DNA of 8,171 bases from Bacteroidales bacterium (lineage in GTDB: Bacteria; Bacteroidota; Bacteroidia; Bacteroidales; UBA4181): positions 1 to 8,171 of the forward strand of contig JAISKR010000358.1 of NCBI GenBank assembly GCA_031260845.1, written 5' to 3'. A program made the position numbers and the translations under genes. Positions 1-7,083 of the stretch are shown here, piece after piece (the first letter of the stretch is position 1; every line of letters begins with the position of its first letter). The notes under the pieces are model-generated. The model was given only the letters and a program-made list of their open reading frames with translations, made no database searches and had not been told where the DNA came from.

Positions 1-24
1 TATATTACTTCAATATCGTTATTT

Positions 25-88
25 CAATTAAGAATTAAAAATTACGAATTACGAATTACGGCTGACGCACGAGGCAATTAAGAATTAA
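25..88. repeat. 14-bp direct repeat pair flanking AATTACG heptamers
   Basis: The 14-mer CAATTAAGAATTAA occurs exactly at 25-38 and again at 75-88, a spacing of 50 bp. Between the copies, AATTACG is repeated three times head to tail at 40-60, followed by a more GC-rich patch (about 61-74). AT-rich sequence of this sort is a plausible intergenic repeat family, but the window alone cannot show other copies. Confidence 0.7.
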
Positions 89-94
89 TTCAAT

Positions 95-136
95 TACCTA
101 CGAAGGTTTCGTAGATCTACGAAACCTTCGTAGGTA
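95..136. repeat. 42-bp perfect palindrome with two nested hairpins
   Basis: The 42 bases are an exact reverse complement of themselves, centred on AGATCT between 115 and 116. Each half also contains its own inverted repeat. CTACGAA (98-104), GGT loop, TTCGTAG (108-114) is followed by AT and then CTACGAA (117-123), ACC loop, TTCGTAG (127-133). The element can therefore fold as one long cruciform or RNA hairpin, or as two 7-bp stem-loops. Flanking CAATT (91-95) and AATTG (141-145) could add an outer stem. A further 10-bp palindrome lies at 131-140. It lies about 150 bases past the coaBC stop codon. It looks like a REP/MITE-like intergenic element or a bidirectional transcript-end structure, and the role is not established. 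Confidence 0.85.
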
Positions 137-144
137 CCTAAATT

Positions 145-175
145 GACCTTGACAGATTTTCAACCCTGTCAGGTC
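145..175. repeat. Imperfect inverted repeat (stem-loop)
   Basis: GACCT, a bulged T, then GACAG (145-155) pairs with CTGTC-AGGTC (166-175), giving ten base pairs with one bulge around a 10-base loop, ATTTTCAACC. The stem is only 9 bp from the end of the larger palindrome but unrelated to it in sequence. It may be a decayed copy of a dispersed intergenic repeat. On the minus strand it would form a hairpin about 115 bases after the coaBC stop codon, but no T-run follows, so a terminator role is weakly supported. Confidence 0.6.
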
Positions 176-181
176 TTTACC

Positions 182-287
182 ATGTATAACAACTGTATAA
201 TTATTGTATAACTTGTATTTACCTGCATTTTACAACTGTATAACCTGTATTTACAACTGTATAACAACTGTGTAACCTGTATTTACC
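182..287. repeat. Degenerate tandem repeats of about 10-11 bp
   Basis: Two short units alternate irregularly up to the coaBC stop codon. One resembles CAACTGTATAA, exact at 190-200, 233-243 and 254-264, with a variant at 265-275. The other resembles CCTGTATTTA, at 244-253 and 276-285, with variants near 211-222 and 222-232. Together they give 21-bp composite units such as that at 233-253. The unit length is close to one helical turn. No reading frame across them looks like protein. Slippage during replication would produce this pattern. Confidence 0.65.
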
Positions 288-288
288 A

Positions 289-1482
289 TCAAATCAGTGC
301 CAGCAAATTATCTGCAATATCTTTCGCTACTTCCGCTTTGCTTTTCAGGTCGAAAAGTTGTTGTTTGCCGTGGCGGTCGATGAAGGTCACTTTGTTGGTG
401 TCGTGTCCGAATCCGGCGCCGGCGTCGTTCAGAGAGTTCAGCACGATAAAATCCAGATTTTTTTTCTGTAATTTGAGGGTGGCATTGTCGGTTTCGTCGT
501 TGGTTTCGAGGGCAAAACCCACTAACGCCTGACCGGCTTGTTTCATGGTTCCCAGTTCGGCAGCAATGTCTTTGGTGGCAACCAAGGGCAGGGCAAAATC
601 CTGTTTTGTTTTGATTTTTTGCGGTTGCGGCGCAGCGGGCGTAAAATCGGCTACGGCAGCGGTGAGAATGGCTGCGTGGCAGGCGGGGAAAGCCTTCACG
701 GCTGCAAGGTACATTTCTGCCGAAGTTTGTACGTTCACCACGTGTATGTCAGGGTGTAGCGGCTTCAATGCGGTGGGACCGGAAATCAGCAGCACTTCGG
801 CACCGCGTTGTGCCAGTTCTTCTGCCAGCGCATAGCCCATTTTTCCGGTGGAATAATTGCTGAGGTAGCGCACAGGGTCTATCGGTTCCTGCGTGGTACC
901 TGCCGTCACCAATACTCTCTTGTCCTTGTAATCCTTGGGGACAAAATGCGTTGCAAGCCGTCTTACAATCGTTTCCGGCTCTTCCATCCGCCCTTTTCCT
1001 TCCAATCCGCTGGCGAGTTCGCCGGTTGCCGGTTCGATGATTTGAACGTTCCGGTTTTGCAGAGTGTCGATATTGGCTTTGGTTGCCTGATTTTGGAACA
1101 TATCCAAATCCATGGCGGGGGCGACAAATACGGGACAACGGGCAGATAAAAAAGTGGTCAGCAGCAGGTTGTCTGCCGTGCCTGTTGCCATTTTGGCAAT
1201 GGTGTTGGCGGTAGCGGGCGCTATGACGTAGGCGTCAGCCCAAGTGCCAAGGTCTATATGGCTGTTCCACGCGCCGTTTTCGGGGTCGAAGAAATCAACC
1301 AGTATCGAATGTTTTGAAAGCGTAGCCATGGTGAGCGGCGTGATAAACTCTTTCGCCATCGGCGTCATGATGATTCTGACGTCTGCCCCTTCCTTCACCA
1401 ATAAACGAACAAGCATAGCCGCTTTGTACGCTGCTATGCTTCCCGTAATACCTACAATAATATTTTTGCCGCTCAGTGTCAT
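289..1482 (-). CDS. coaBC: Bifunctional CoaBC: phosphopantothenoylcysteine decarboxylase / phosphopantothenate-cysteine ligase
   Basis: The enzyme makes 4'-phosphopantetheine for coenzyme A. CoaB joins cysteine to 4'-phosphopantothenate using CTP, and the FMN-dependent CoaC domain decarboxylates the product. From ATG at 1482 it has 397 residues, near the usual length of about 400. The flavin fold opens with GITGSIAAYK (11-20). The catalytic His is H75 in NSHIDLG, PAMD is 122-125, and ASGLEGKGRM (157-166) is the CoaC flap. The CoaB part starts near 188 with VLVTAGTTQEP, then SNYSTGKMG, AAVADF and the KIK lysine K289. A start at 1539 would add 19 residues and overlap the upstream gene. The chosen ATG lies four bases after the upstream stop and puts H75 and K289 at the E. 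coli numbers. Unusual are Asp125 and Ser158, where E. coli has Asn and Cys. It is the last gene of the bamD operon. Confidence 0.95.
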   Translation of the reverse strand: MTLSGKNIIVGITGSIAAYKAAMLVRLLVKEGADVRIIMTPMAKEFITPLTMATLSKHSILVDFFDPENGAWNSHIDLGTWADAYVIAPATANTIAKMATGTADNLLLTTFLSARCPVFVAPAMDLDMFQNQATKANIDTLQNRNVQIIEPATGELASGLEGKGRMEEPETIVRRLATHFVPKDYKDKRVLVTAGTTQEPIDPVRYLSNYSTGKMGYALAEELAQRGAEVLLISGPTALKPLHPDIHVVNVQTSAEMYLAAVKAFPACHAAILTAAVADFTPAAPQPQKIKTKQDFALPLVATKDIAAELGTMKQAGQALVGFALETNDETDNATLKLQKKNLDFIVLNSLNDAGAGFGHDTNKVTFIDRHGKQQLFDLKSKAEVAKDIADNLLALI

Positions 1483-1486
1483 GGCG

Positions 1487-1876
1487 TCATGACTTGGTTG
1501 CCTCAATACCCGTTGCGGGATTGCGGTAATACACTTCATGGTCGAGGTATTCCTGCAAAGCGGTCAAGGTTGGCTTGGGCAACTTTTCGTAGAAACGGGA
1601 TATTTCAATTTGTTCGCGATTCTCAAACACTTCTTCCAGATTATCTGTCACGTTGGCAAACTCTTCCAACTTGTGGCTGAGTTCCTGTTTGGTCTCAACG
1701 CTTATCTGGTTAGCCCTCTTGGCAACGATGGCAACAGTTTCGTAAATATTACCCGTCGGTCCGTACAACTGGTCGAGGTTTCTCGTAATAGTCGTTACGG
1801 GCGCTTTGGATTTCTTTGAATCTGCGGTTTCCTTCTGTTGTTTTACTTTACTTTCACTTGACTTTTTCATCTTCAT
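1487..1876 (-). CDS. rpoZ: Omega/Rpb6-like RNA polymerase subunit, Bacteroidetes type
   Basis: This is probably the omega-family subunit of RNA polymerase, which helps fold and hold the beta' subunit. The 129-residue protein starts with a Lys/Ser-rich, probably disordered tail (1-27). The conserved core follows: TRNLDQLYGPTGNIYETVAIV and AKRANQIS (about 31-59), matching the omega/Rpb6 helix with its AKRA signature. An acidic helical stretch (62-90) and a C-terminal extension (91-129) follow, with no obvious counterpart in the roughly 90-residue E. coli omega. The start overlaps the bamD end by 23 bases. A second ATG at 1870 would shorten the protein by two residues and cannot be excluded. The stop lies four bases before coaBC, implying translational coupling. 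The assignment rests on the core motif and on position between bamD and coaBC; the C-terminal role is unknown. Confidence 0.8.
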   Translation of the reverse strand: MKMKKSSESKVKQQKETADSKKSKAPVTTITRNLDQLYGPTGNIYETVAIVAKRANQISVETKQELSHKLEEFANVTDNLEEVFENREQIEISRFYEKLPKPTLTALQEYLDHEVYYRNPATGIEATKS

Positions 1877-2675
1877 CTTCGGTTATTCTGTTTTTTAGGT
1901 ATGAATCTGCTTTATCGTACATTTTTTGTGCCTCTTTGGCATAATTGCTTTTTGGAAATTCGCCTATGAATGAATAATATTCATCCAATGTGGACTGGTA
2001 GCGCTCTTTTTGCTTTTTTGCTATGCTGTTTTCAGCATACAGATAACTCGATTTCAGCAAAAGAAACATTAATTCCTCGCGATACTTGGTTTCGGGATAA
2101 TCGTTCAGACTGTTGTTCAGCGCTACGATAGACGATTTATACTGGCTGAGATTGAAATACAATTTGGCGGTGAGATACGATTTATCCACTAATTTATCCT
2201 GCATTTCCGCAAGGTGATATGCCGCGTCTTCCCTGAATTTTGAGGTGGGATAGTGCATGATAAACATTTGGAACGATTCAATCGCCGCATTGGTCACTTC
2301 CTGATCCAGTTCAGCCCTCGGACTTTGCTTGTAATAGCAATATCCGGCAAGGTATTCGCATTCCTCGGCAAAAGGTGACGTGGGGGCTTTTTTAATGAAT
2401 GAACTGAAATAGAGCGCGCCCACTGAATAATCTTTCTGTTTGAAGTAACTCATTGCCTGATAGTACAATACGGTATCGGCTTTGTTGGTTCCACTGTAAA
2501 TGGAAACAATATCGTCGAACAGTTGTCCGGCTTTGATATAATCCTCTTTTCCGTAATATTCAAAGGCTTTCCTGTACTTCAACGAGTAATTGGTGCTTTT
2601 ACGCAACCGTTCGTACTGGCTGCATGAAGCCAGCGTCACAAGGACTACAATAAGAAAAACAAAACGTTTTTTCAT
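1854..2675 (-). CDS. bamD: Outer-membrane assembly lipoprotein BamD
   Basis: BamD is a periplasmic, lipid-anchored TPR protein of the BAM complex. It works with BamA to fold beta-barrel proteins into the outer membrane. The 273-residue product starts MKKR, then a hydrophobic segment (5-14) and the lipobox LASC (15-18), so signal peptidase II should cleave before Cys18. The remainder is all-helical, with TPR-like repeats around 33-61, 70-98, 127-160, 165-195 and 225-255. Typical elements are YYGKEDYIKAGQLFDDIV and the HYPTSKFREDA and DYPETKYREE turn motifs. The tail is acidic (EDEDEKVK). It is slightly longer than E. coli BamD (245 residues). It is the first gene of the operon, with its own promoter 27 bases upstream, and its 3' end overlaps the omega-like gene. 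Confidence 0.92.
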   Translation of the reverse strand: MKKRFVFLIVVLVTLASCSQYERLRKSTNYSLKYRKAFEYYGKEDYIKAGQLFDDIVSIYSGTNKADTVLYYQAMSYFKQKDYSVGALYFSSFIKKAPTSPFAEECEYLAGYCYYKQSPRAELDQEVTNAAIESFQMFIMHYPTSKFREDAAYHLAEMQDKLVDKSYLTAKLYFNLSQYKSSIVALNNSLNDYPETKYREELMFLLLKSSYLYAENSIAKKQKERYQSTLDEYYSFIGEFPKSNYAKEAQKMYDKADSYLKNRITEDEDEKVK

Positions 2676-2701
2676 TCCTGATGAATTGATGAAAATTCGC
2701 G

Positions 2702-2730
2702 CAAAGATACATGTTTTTTTTGAAAATCAA
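2702..2730 (-). promoter_or_regulatory. Bacteroidetes-type promoter for bamD-rpoZ-coaBC
   Basis: On the minus strand TATCTTTG (2709-2702) is an exact match to the Bacteroidetes -7 consensus TAnnTTTG. TTG lies at 2730-2728, 18 bases upstream, as the -33 element. Transcription should start near 2695, leaving a leader of about 20 bases before the bamD ATG at 2675. The box sits in the 93-base gap after sbcC, so bamD need not depend on sbcDC transcription. Confidence 0.7.
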
Positions 2731-2768
2731 GCAGACAAAAAACTTCTTTGTGAAAAAATCTTTCTTTT

Positions 2769-5700
2769 TCAGAGATTTCCGGTGATTGTTACCGAACTTT
2801 TTCCGTGGTTTGTTTTCGTCACCCGCACCTGCACTGCTATGCGTTCCGTCATTTCGGCAACGTGCGAAATGACGCCTATTTTGCGTCCCTGCGTTTGCAA
2901 TTGTTCCAGCGCGTCCATTGCTATCCGAAGCGTGTCGGCGTCTAACGAGCCGAAACCCTCGTCAATGAACAGCGACTCGATGCGCAATTTGTTGGACGAC
3001 AGCGATGACAAGCCAAGCGACAACGCCAGCGACACAAGGAACGACTCGCCGCCGGACAGGGAATAGACAGTCCGTATTTCGCCCAGCATATCAAGGTCAA
3101 CCACCTGCAAAGCCAGCGTGTCGGGTATGCGCTGCAACTCGTAGCGCTTGGACAAATCTTGCAAATGCTTGTTGGCGTAACTCAGCAGAATGTCCAAGGT
3201 GTATTGCTGCGCAATTTTCTGAAATTTAACCCCTGCCTGCGAACCGAAAACCTCGTTCAATTTAGCCCAGTTGGTTGATAACACCTCTTTTTCAGACAGT
3301 TCCTGCGCCAAGGCTTTCAGTTGCTCGCAGTTTTGCCGGTGCTGCACGAACGACAGTTCAATTTCCGTCAGACGCTGGTTTTTAGCGGCAATGGCGGCTT
3401 CCATAGCGCTGTGCTGTGCATTCTGCGCCTCTTTCGTTTCCCCTTCCTGCGGCTTTACTTTGGCTTCCTGATGCTGCGCCAGATTTTTTTTCCGCTCTTC
3501 GAGCGTCGCCTTGGCAGCGGTTTCTATCTCTTTCAAGCCGTTCAGGTATTGCCTTTCCCCTTCTATCCATTTTTGGTCTTTGGAAAGCAGTGTTTGCAAC
3601 ATATTTCCTGTGACGCCGTCGTTTCTGTTCGCAATCCACTGTTCTATGGTTTGTTGCAACGCGGCACATTGAGAGTCCAATCCGTTGATTTCCTGCGTGA
3701 GATGGTTGGTGAGGGTTTTCAGTTGTTCCTGACGAAGAGCGAGTTCGTTCATTTTGTCGGTAGATTGCTGCAATTTTTCTTCCATTGTCTTTTTTTGAAC
3801 GTTAAATTGCGCCACCACCTCGTCGGCAGATTGTCCATTGAGCAATTTTGCCCTTGCAGCCTGCAATTCAGCCAATATCGCCGTTGATTTCTCTTTTTTC
3901 AGGACTGTTTGCTGCCATGTTTTGCTGATTTCGGCAAGATGAGTTTCTTCGTTTGCCAAAGATTCCTTTTTGCCCGTCAACAAGGCTTCCGCGTTATTCA
4001 GCCCGTCGGAAAAACTTTTCCATTGAGTAGCGATATTTTTCAACTTTTCTGTCAGCAGATTTTGTTCCCATTCGCTTTGCCACGAAGGGATTTTTGCCAG
4101 AAAAACTTCCGCTTTCTCTAATTCTTCCGCTAATTGGCGGGCATAAGTTTCCGCCAATGCCGAACAGCGGCTTGTTTCCTCTTTTCGTTTTTCTACGGCA
4201 TCGGTCAGCAGGGCGATTTCGTTCGAGATGGATTTCTTTGCACGATTTAGTTCCTCTTCCTGCAAACTTTGTGCGCTATCCGCCCCTTGCACCTGATGAT
4301 GCAGACTTCCGCAAACGGGACAAGGCGTTCCTTCCTGCAATTTGGCACGCAAAGCGGTTATTTCGGCAGGCAGCAAACCATTCAGCCTTTCCATTTCCCC
4401 GTTCAGTTCACTGAGCCGGTTTTGCTCTGTTTCGAGCCTTTCCGCGTTGGCGTTTTGCAGGTTCAGGTTCATGAGGTGCTGCTTTTTATTGTTCTGCGCC
4501 TTGTCCAGCGACTCGATGATGGAATCCGCTTTGCCCGCGATTTCCCTGTACTGTTCGTGTTCTTCCAACCATTTGCGGTGGTTTTGAATGGTCGCTGTGA
4601 GTTTTTCCACGTCTTGCGCCATCGTCTGCCGATTTTGTTCCGTTCGCTGTTGGGTTGATTGAGCGGTAAGATGCTCTTTTTCGGCTTCTTCCGCATTTGT
4701 TTTTGCGTTTTTCAGTTGCTCGTCTATCGCCCTTGCGCTCACTACTTCGGGTTCCGTCTTTTCCCAAGCGCTGTTCAGCGCCAACCGCTCCTGCTCTGTG
4801 CGGCTGTGCGTTTCGCTGTGCTTTTTCAGGTCGGCGGCAACTTTTTCATATTCAAGCGTTTGTTGTTGCTGCTTTAACTGATTTTCTTTCAGTTGAGTGC
4901 GCGAAAGCATATATTGATTGAACGAGTCTCTTATCTCCTGCACGCTTTCAATTTGCGCAATATAGTCATAACGCGGCTTTGCGGATGCTATATCGTTCCC
5001 TGCCGCTGCCAACGCCTGTTCAGCCTGTGCAAGATTCTTGCATACCTCCTGATAAATGTCCAACCACTTGATTTTCACGGTACAATTTTCTGATAGCGTT
5101 TTCTGCAAAGCGATTTCTTCCTTTATCGTCGCCTGTTCCGAAGAAAATTCCTCCATTTGTTGCTCGCTAAGCAATTGTTCTTCAATGTACTTGCTTTGTT
5201 TTGATAGATTTTGATACTCGGATTCAACTTCTTTCGTTTTTTCGTAAATCTTTTTAGAAATTTCCGAATAAATCTCTGTTCCGGTCAGTTTTTCCAACAG
5301 TTCGGCTCTGTCGTTTTGCTTGGCTTTCAGGAACATGGCAAAATCGCCCTGCGCCAACAATACGGCGCGGGTGAACTGTTCAAACGTCATTCCGGTCAGT
5401 TCCACTATTTTTCGCAGCAATTCCGTTTTATTGCCAGAAACGGGCGAGTCTGTCGCCAAATCTTGCAGCATGATGACCGTATTGTTCAATTTACCGGTCG
5501 GATGCCCTTTGGCACGCTGCACCGACCATCGGGAACGGTAAATTTGCCCGCTGAGCGCCACAAAATCCGCTTCGGCAAAGCCTTCCGCGGCTCCCCGCCT
5601 GAGAATGTTGCGAGCATCCGATTGATTGATGGATTGGCTGCCTACGTCAACGATGGCAACCTTTTGTTCGTTTGCCTGACTGATTCTTGGGGTGTTGTCG

Positions 5701-5864
5701 AACAGCGCCAAGCACAAAGCGTCTAAAATAGTGGATTTGCCCGAGCCTGTATTGCCTGTGATGGCGAAAATCCCCGCCGATTTGAGCGGCTCAGCCGTAA
5801 AATCAAGTTCAAAGGCGTTTTCCAACGACGCCAAATTTTTTCCTCGTATCGCCAATATTTTCAT
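2769..5864 (-). CDS. sbcC: Nuclease subunit SbcC (Rad50-like SMC ATPase)
   Basis: SbcC is the ATPase and DNA-tethering subunit of the SbcCD complex, which opens hairpins and processes double-strand ends and cruciforms. The 1031 residues are close to E. coli SbcC (1048). The N-terminal ATPase half has Walker A GNTGSGKST (37-45) and the Q-loop AQGDFAMFL (Q172). Long Glu/Gln/Lys-rich coiled coil runs from about 190 to 505 and from 525 to 860. The zinc hook CPVC (515-518) falls at the exact middle of the protein, as symmetric antiparallel arms require. The C-terminal half has the ABC signature LSGGE (936-940), Walker B LFIDE (965-969), D-loop SLD (973-975) and the H-loop His1001. All ATPase and hook residues are present, so it should be functional. 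The start overlaps the sbcD stop by four bases (ATGA), which couples translation at equal stoichiometry. Confidence 0.97.
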   Translation of the reverse strand: MKILAIRGKNLASLENAFELDFTAEPLKSAGIFAITGNTGSGKSTILDALCLALFDNTPRISQANEQKVAIVDVGSQSINQSDARNILRRGAAEGFAEADFVALSGQIYRSRWSVQRAKGHPTGKLNNTVIMLQDLATDSPVSGNKTELLRKIVELTGMTFEQFTRAVLLAQGDFAMFLKAKQNDRAELLEKLTGTEIYSEISKKIYEKTKEVESEYQNLSKQSKYIEEQLLSEQQMEEFSSEQATIKEEIALQKTLSENCTVKIKWLDIYQEVCKNLAQAEQALAAAGNDIASAKPRYDYIAQIESVQEIRDSFNQYMLSRTQLKENQLKQQQQTLEYEKVAADLKKHSETHSRTEQERLALNSAWEKTEPEVVSARAIDEQLKNAKTNAEEAEKEHLTAQSTQQRTEQNRQTMAQDVEKLTATIQNHRKWLEEHEQYREIAGKADSIIESLDKAQNNKKQHLMNLNLQNANAERLETEQNRLSELNGEMERLNGLLPAEITALRAKLQEGTPCPVCGSLHHQVQGADSAQSLQEEELNRAKKSISNEIALLTDAVEKRKEETSRCSALAETYARQLAEELEKAEVFLAKIPSWQSEWEQNLLTEKLKNIATQWKSFSDGLNNAEALLTGKKESLANEETHLAEISKTWQQTVLKKEKSTAILAELQAARAKLLNGQSADEVVAQFNVQKKTMEEKLQQSTDKMNELALRQEQLKTLTNHLTQEINGLDSQCAALQQTIEQWIANRNDGVTGNMLQTLLSKDQKWIEGERQYLNGLKEIETAAKATLEERKKNLAQHQEAKVKPQEGETKEAQNAQHSAMEAAIAAKNQRLTEIELSFVQHRQNCEQLKALAQELSEKEVLSTNWAKLNEVFGSQAGVKFQKIAQQYTLDILLSYANKHLQDLSKRYELQRIPDTLALQVVDLDMLGEIRTVYSLSGGESFLVSLALSLGLSSLSSNKLRIESLFIDEGFGSLDADTLRIAMDALEQLQTQGRKIGVISHVAEMTERIAVQVRVTKTNHGKSSVTITGNL

Positions 5865-7063
5865 CGTTCCAGATTTGAAATTAAATCAGTCAAAAGTTTT
5901 TTCAATTCGTTGGGCATTTCCTCGTCATACTGCCGTCGATAGACGTCTATCGCCAAATTAAGAGGTTGCAGCGACTGAAATTCCTCGTAATTATACGCCT
6001 TGTGTGCGCTTGTATTCTGCGGATATTCCGCCGCTATCCTCGCCAACCGTACCGATTTTCCGCTCAATGCGTCTTCTATCCGATGCCTGAGCGACGGTTC
6101 AGGCGCGTTCAGCAATACATTGATTTCCAAAAACGGCGACTGCCCTGTGATTTCCCCGTCGGGAAGTTCCCGTATCGCCGCCAATACTTCCTGCAAAGGC
6201 TGCGGCTCACGTGGAACGCTCAACAATTTGACCGGTGCATCAAATAGAATGCGCTCTGTCTGCACCTCTGACGAAGATTCGCCGGTTGTAACCAGCGTAA
6301 TGCCGTGTTTGTTGTGCTTTTCCGCAAACGACATGGGCAAAGGCGCACCGGCATAGCCGATTTTCCCGCTTCCGCCAATGTTCTGGGCGCGGTGTAAGTG
6401 TCCCAACGCCGTGTAGGCGACGCCTTGGGCGAAAATATCCGTTGGAATACTTTCCAATCCGCCAAGGATAACCCTTTCGGAACGGTCGTTGACGGATAAT
6501 TCAGCGCCTGTGGCGTGTAAGTGCCCCATGGCGATGACGGGCTTGGATTTATCGGGAATACGGTCATACACCGCGGCGTAAAAATTTCCGACGCCTTGTG
6601 CATGGTTCACTGTTTCGGGATAATCGCCCTGCCGCAGGTACGGAACAGCCAGACACCATGCCTTTACCACATTGTCCTGCACGAGAGGCACGACAAATCG
6701 GTCGAAATCAATCTCGCCCGCAGCATTTCTGCCTACCAGCCCGCGAACGGTGATATGCATTTCTTCCAACAGCGGATTGGGCGCTTCAAGCCGCCCTGCC
6801 GAATCGTGATTTCCTGCAATGACAATGATTTGCAAAGCAGGATATGCCGCTGTGACTTCTTTCAGAAAACGATAAAACATTTTTTGCGAATCGGCTGAGG
6901 GATTTTGGCTGTCGAAAATATCGCCCGCAATCAAAAGGGCGTCAACTGCCAAATGACCGATTTGCTGTTTCAGCCAGTCAAAAAAATAACGATGCTCTTC
7001 CTGACGGTCGTACTCGTAAAAGCATTGTCCAATGTGCCAATCGGCTGTGTGAAGGATTTTCAT
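5861..7063 (-). CDS. sbcD: Nuclease subunit SbcD (Mre11-like metallophosphoesterase)
   Basis: SbcD is the Mn-dependent nuclease of SbcCD, with 3'-5' exonuclease and hairpin endonuclease activity, in the cytoplasm on DNA. It has 400 residues, the same length as in E. coli. Metallophosphoesterase motifs appear in order: D8 and H10 in TADWHIG, GD (47-48) in AGDIFD, GNHD (84-87) followed by SAGRLEAP, MGHLH (179-183) and LGHLH (220-224). These give the full set of metal ligands. The C-terminal part (about 260-400) is the capping and SbcC-binding region and is less conserved. The start MKILHTADWH is the family's usual start. It is the first gene of the sbcDC pair, with a TAnnTTTG box just upstream, and is transcribed away from infC. 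Confidence 0.97.
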   Translation of the reverse strand: MKILHTADWHIGQCFYEYDRQEEHRYFFDWLKQQIGHLAVDALLIAGDIFDSQNPSADSQKMFYRFLKEVTAAYPALQIIVIAGNHDSAGRLEAPNPLLEEMHITVRGLVGRNAAGEIDFDRFVVPLVQDNVVKAWCLAVPYLRQGDYPETVNHAQGVGNFYAAVYDRIPDKSKPVIAMGHLHATGAELSVNDRSERVILGGLESIPTDIFAQGVAYTALGHLHRAQNIGGSGKIGYAGAPLPMSFAEKHNKHGITLVTTGESSSEVQTERILFDAPVKLLSVPREPQPLQEVLAAIRELPDGEITGQSPFLEINVLLNAPEPSLRHRIEDALSGKSVRLARIAAEYPQNTSAHKAYNYEEFQSLQPLNLAIDVYRRQYDEEMPNELKKLLTDLISNLER

Positions 7064-7083
7064 ACCGAAAAATTAAATGGTCA

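Larger units (their letters stand above)
1..288. other. Gene-free, repeat-rich intergenic region downstream of coaBC
   Basis: No convincing coding sequence is present on either strand. The stretch is AT-rich and made almost wholly of short repeats. From left to right these are a 14-bp direct repeat in two copies, three AATTACG heptamers, a 42-bp perfect palindrome, an imperfect inverted repeat, and degenerate tandem units reaching the coaBC stop codon. It is the 3' flank of the bamD-rpoZ-coaBC operon, so some of it may be transcribed. No hairpin followed by a clean T-run is visible on the minus strand, so I do not call an intrinsic terminator. The individual repeats are listed separately. Confidence 0.8.

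Noticed and set aside
1..288. CRISPR array
   Set aside because: The repeats are short, degenerate and mostly contiguous, with no constant-length unique spacers and no cas genes.
1483..1539. Longer coaBC start at 1539 adding 19 residues
   Set aside because: It would overlap the omega-like gene. The added residues do not resemble the CoaBC N-terminus, and ATG 1482 begins just before the flavin fold and keeps family numbering.
2676..2768. Intrinsic terminator between sbcC and bamD
   Set aside because: The gap has T-runs on both strands but no GC-containing stem directly before one.
3321..3887. Plus-strand open frame of 188 codons inside sbcC
   Set aside because: It is Phe/Leu-rich because it is complementary to Glu/Lys/Gln-rich coiled-coil codons, and there is no independent start signal.
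5211..5726. Plus-strand open frame of 171 codons inside sbcC
   Set aside because: It is antisense to a fully conserved SbcC ATPase region, and its translation shows no recognisable fold. It is a shadow frame.
2769..7063. A defence-island variant of SbcCD
   Set aside because: Both proteins have standard length, motifs and order, and no toxin, nuclease or phage genes lie nearby. This is the housekeeping repair pair.
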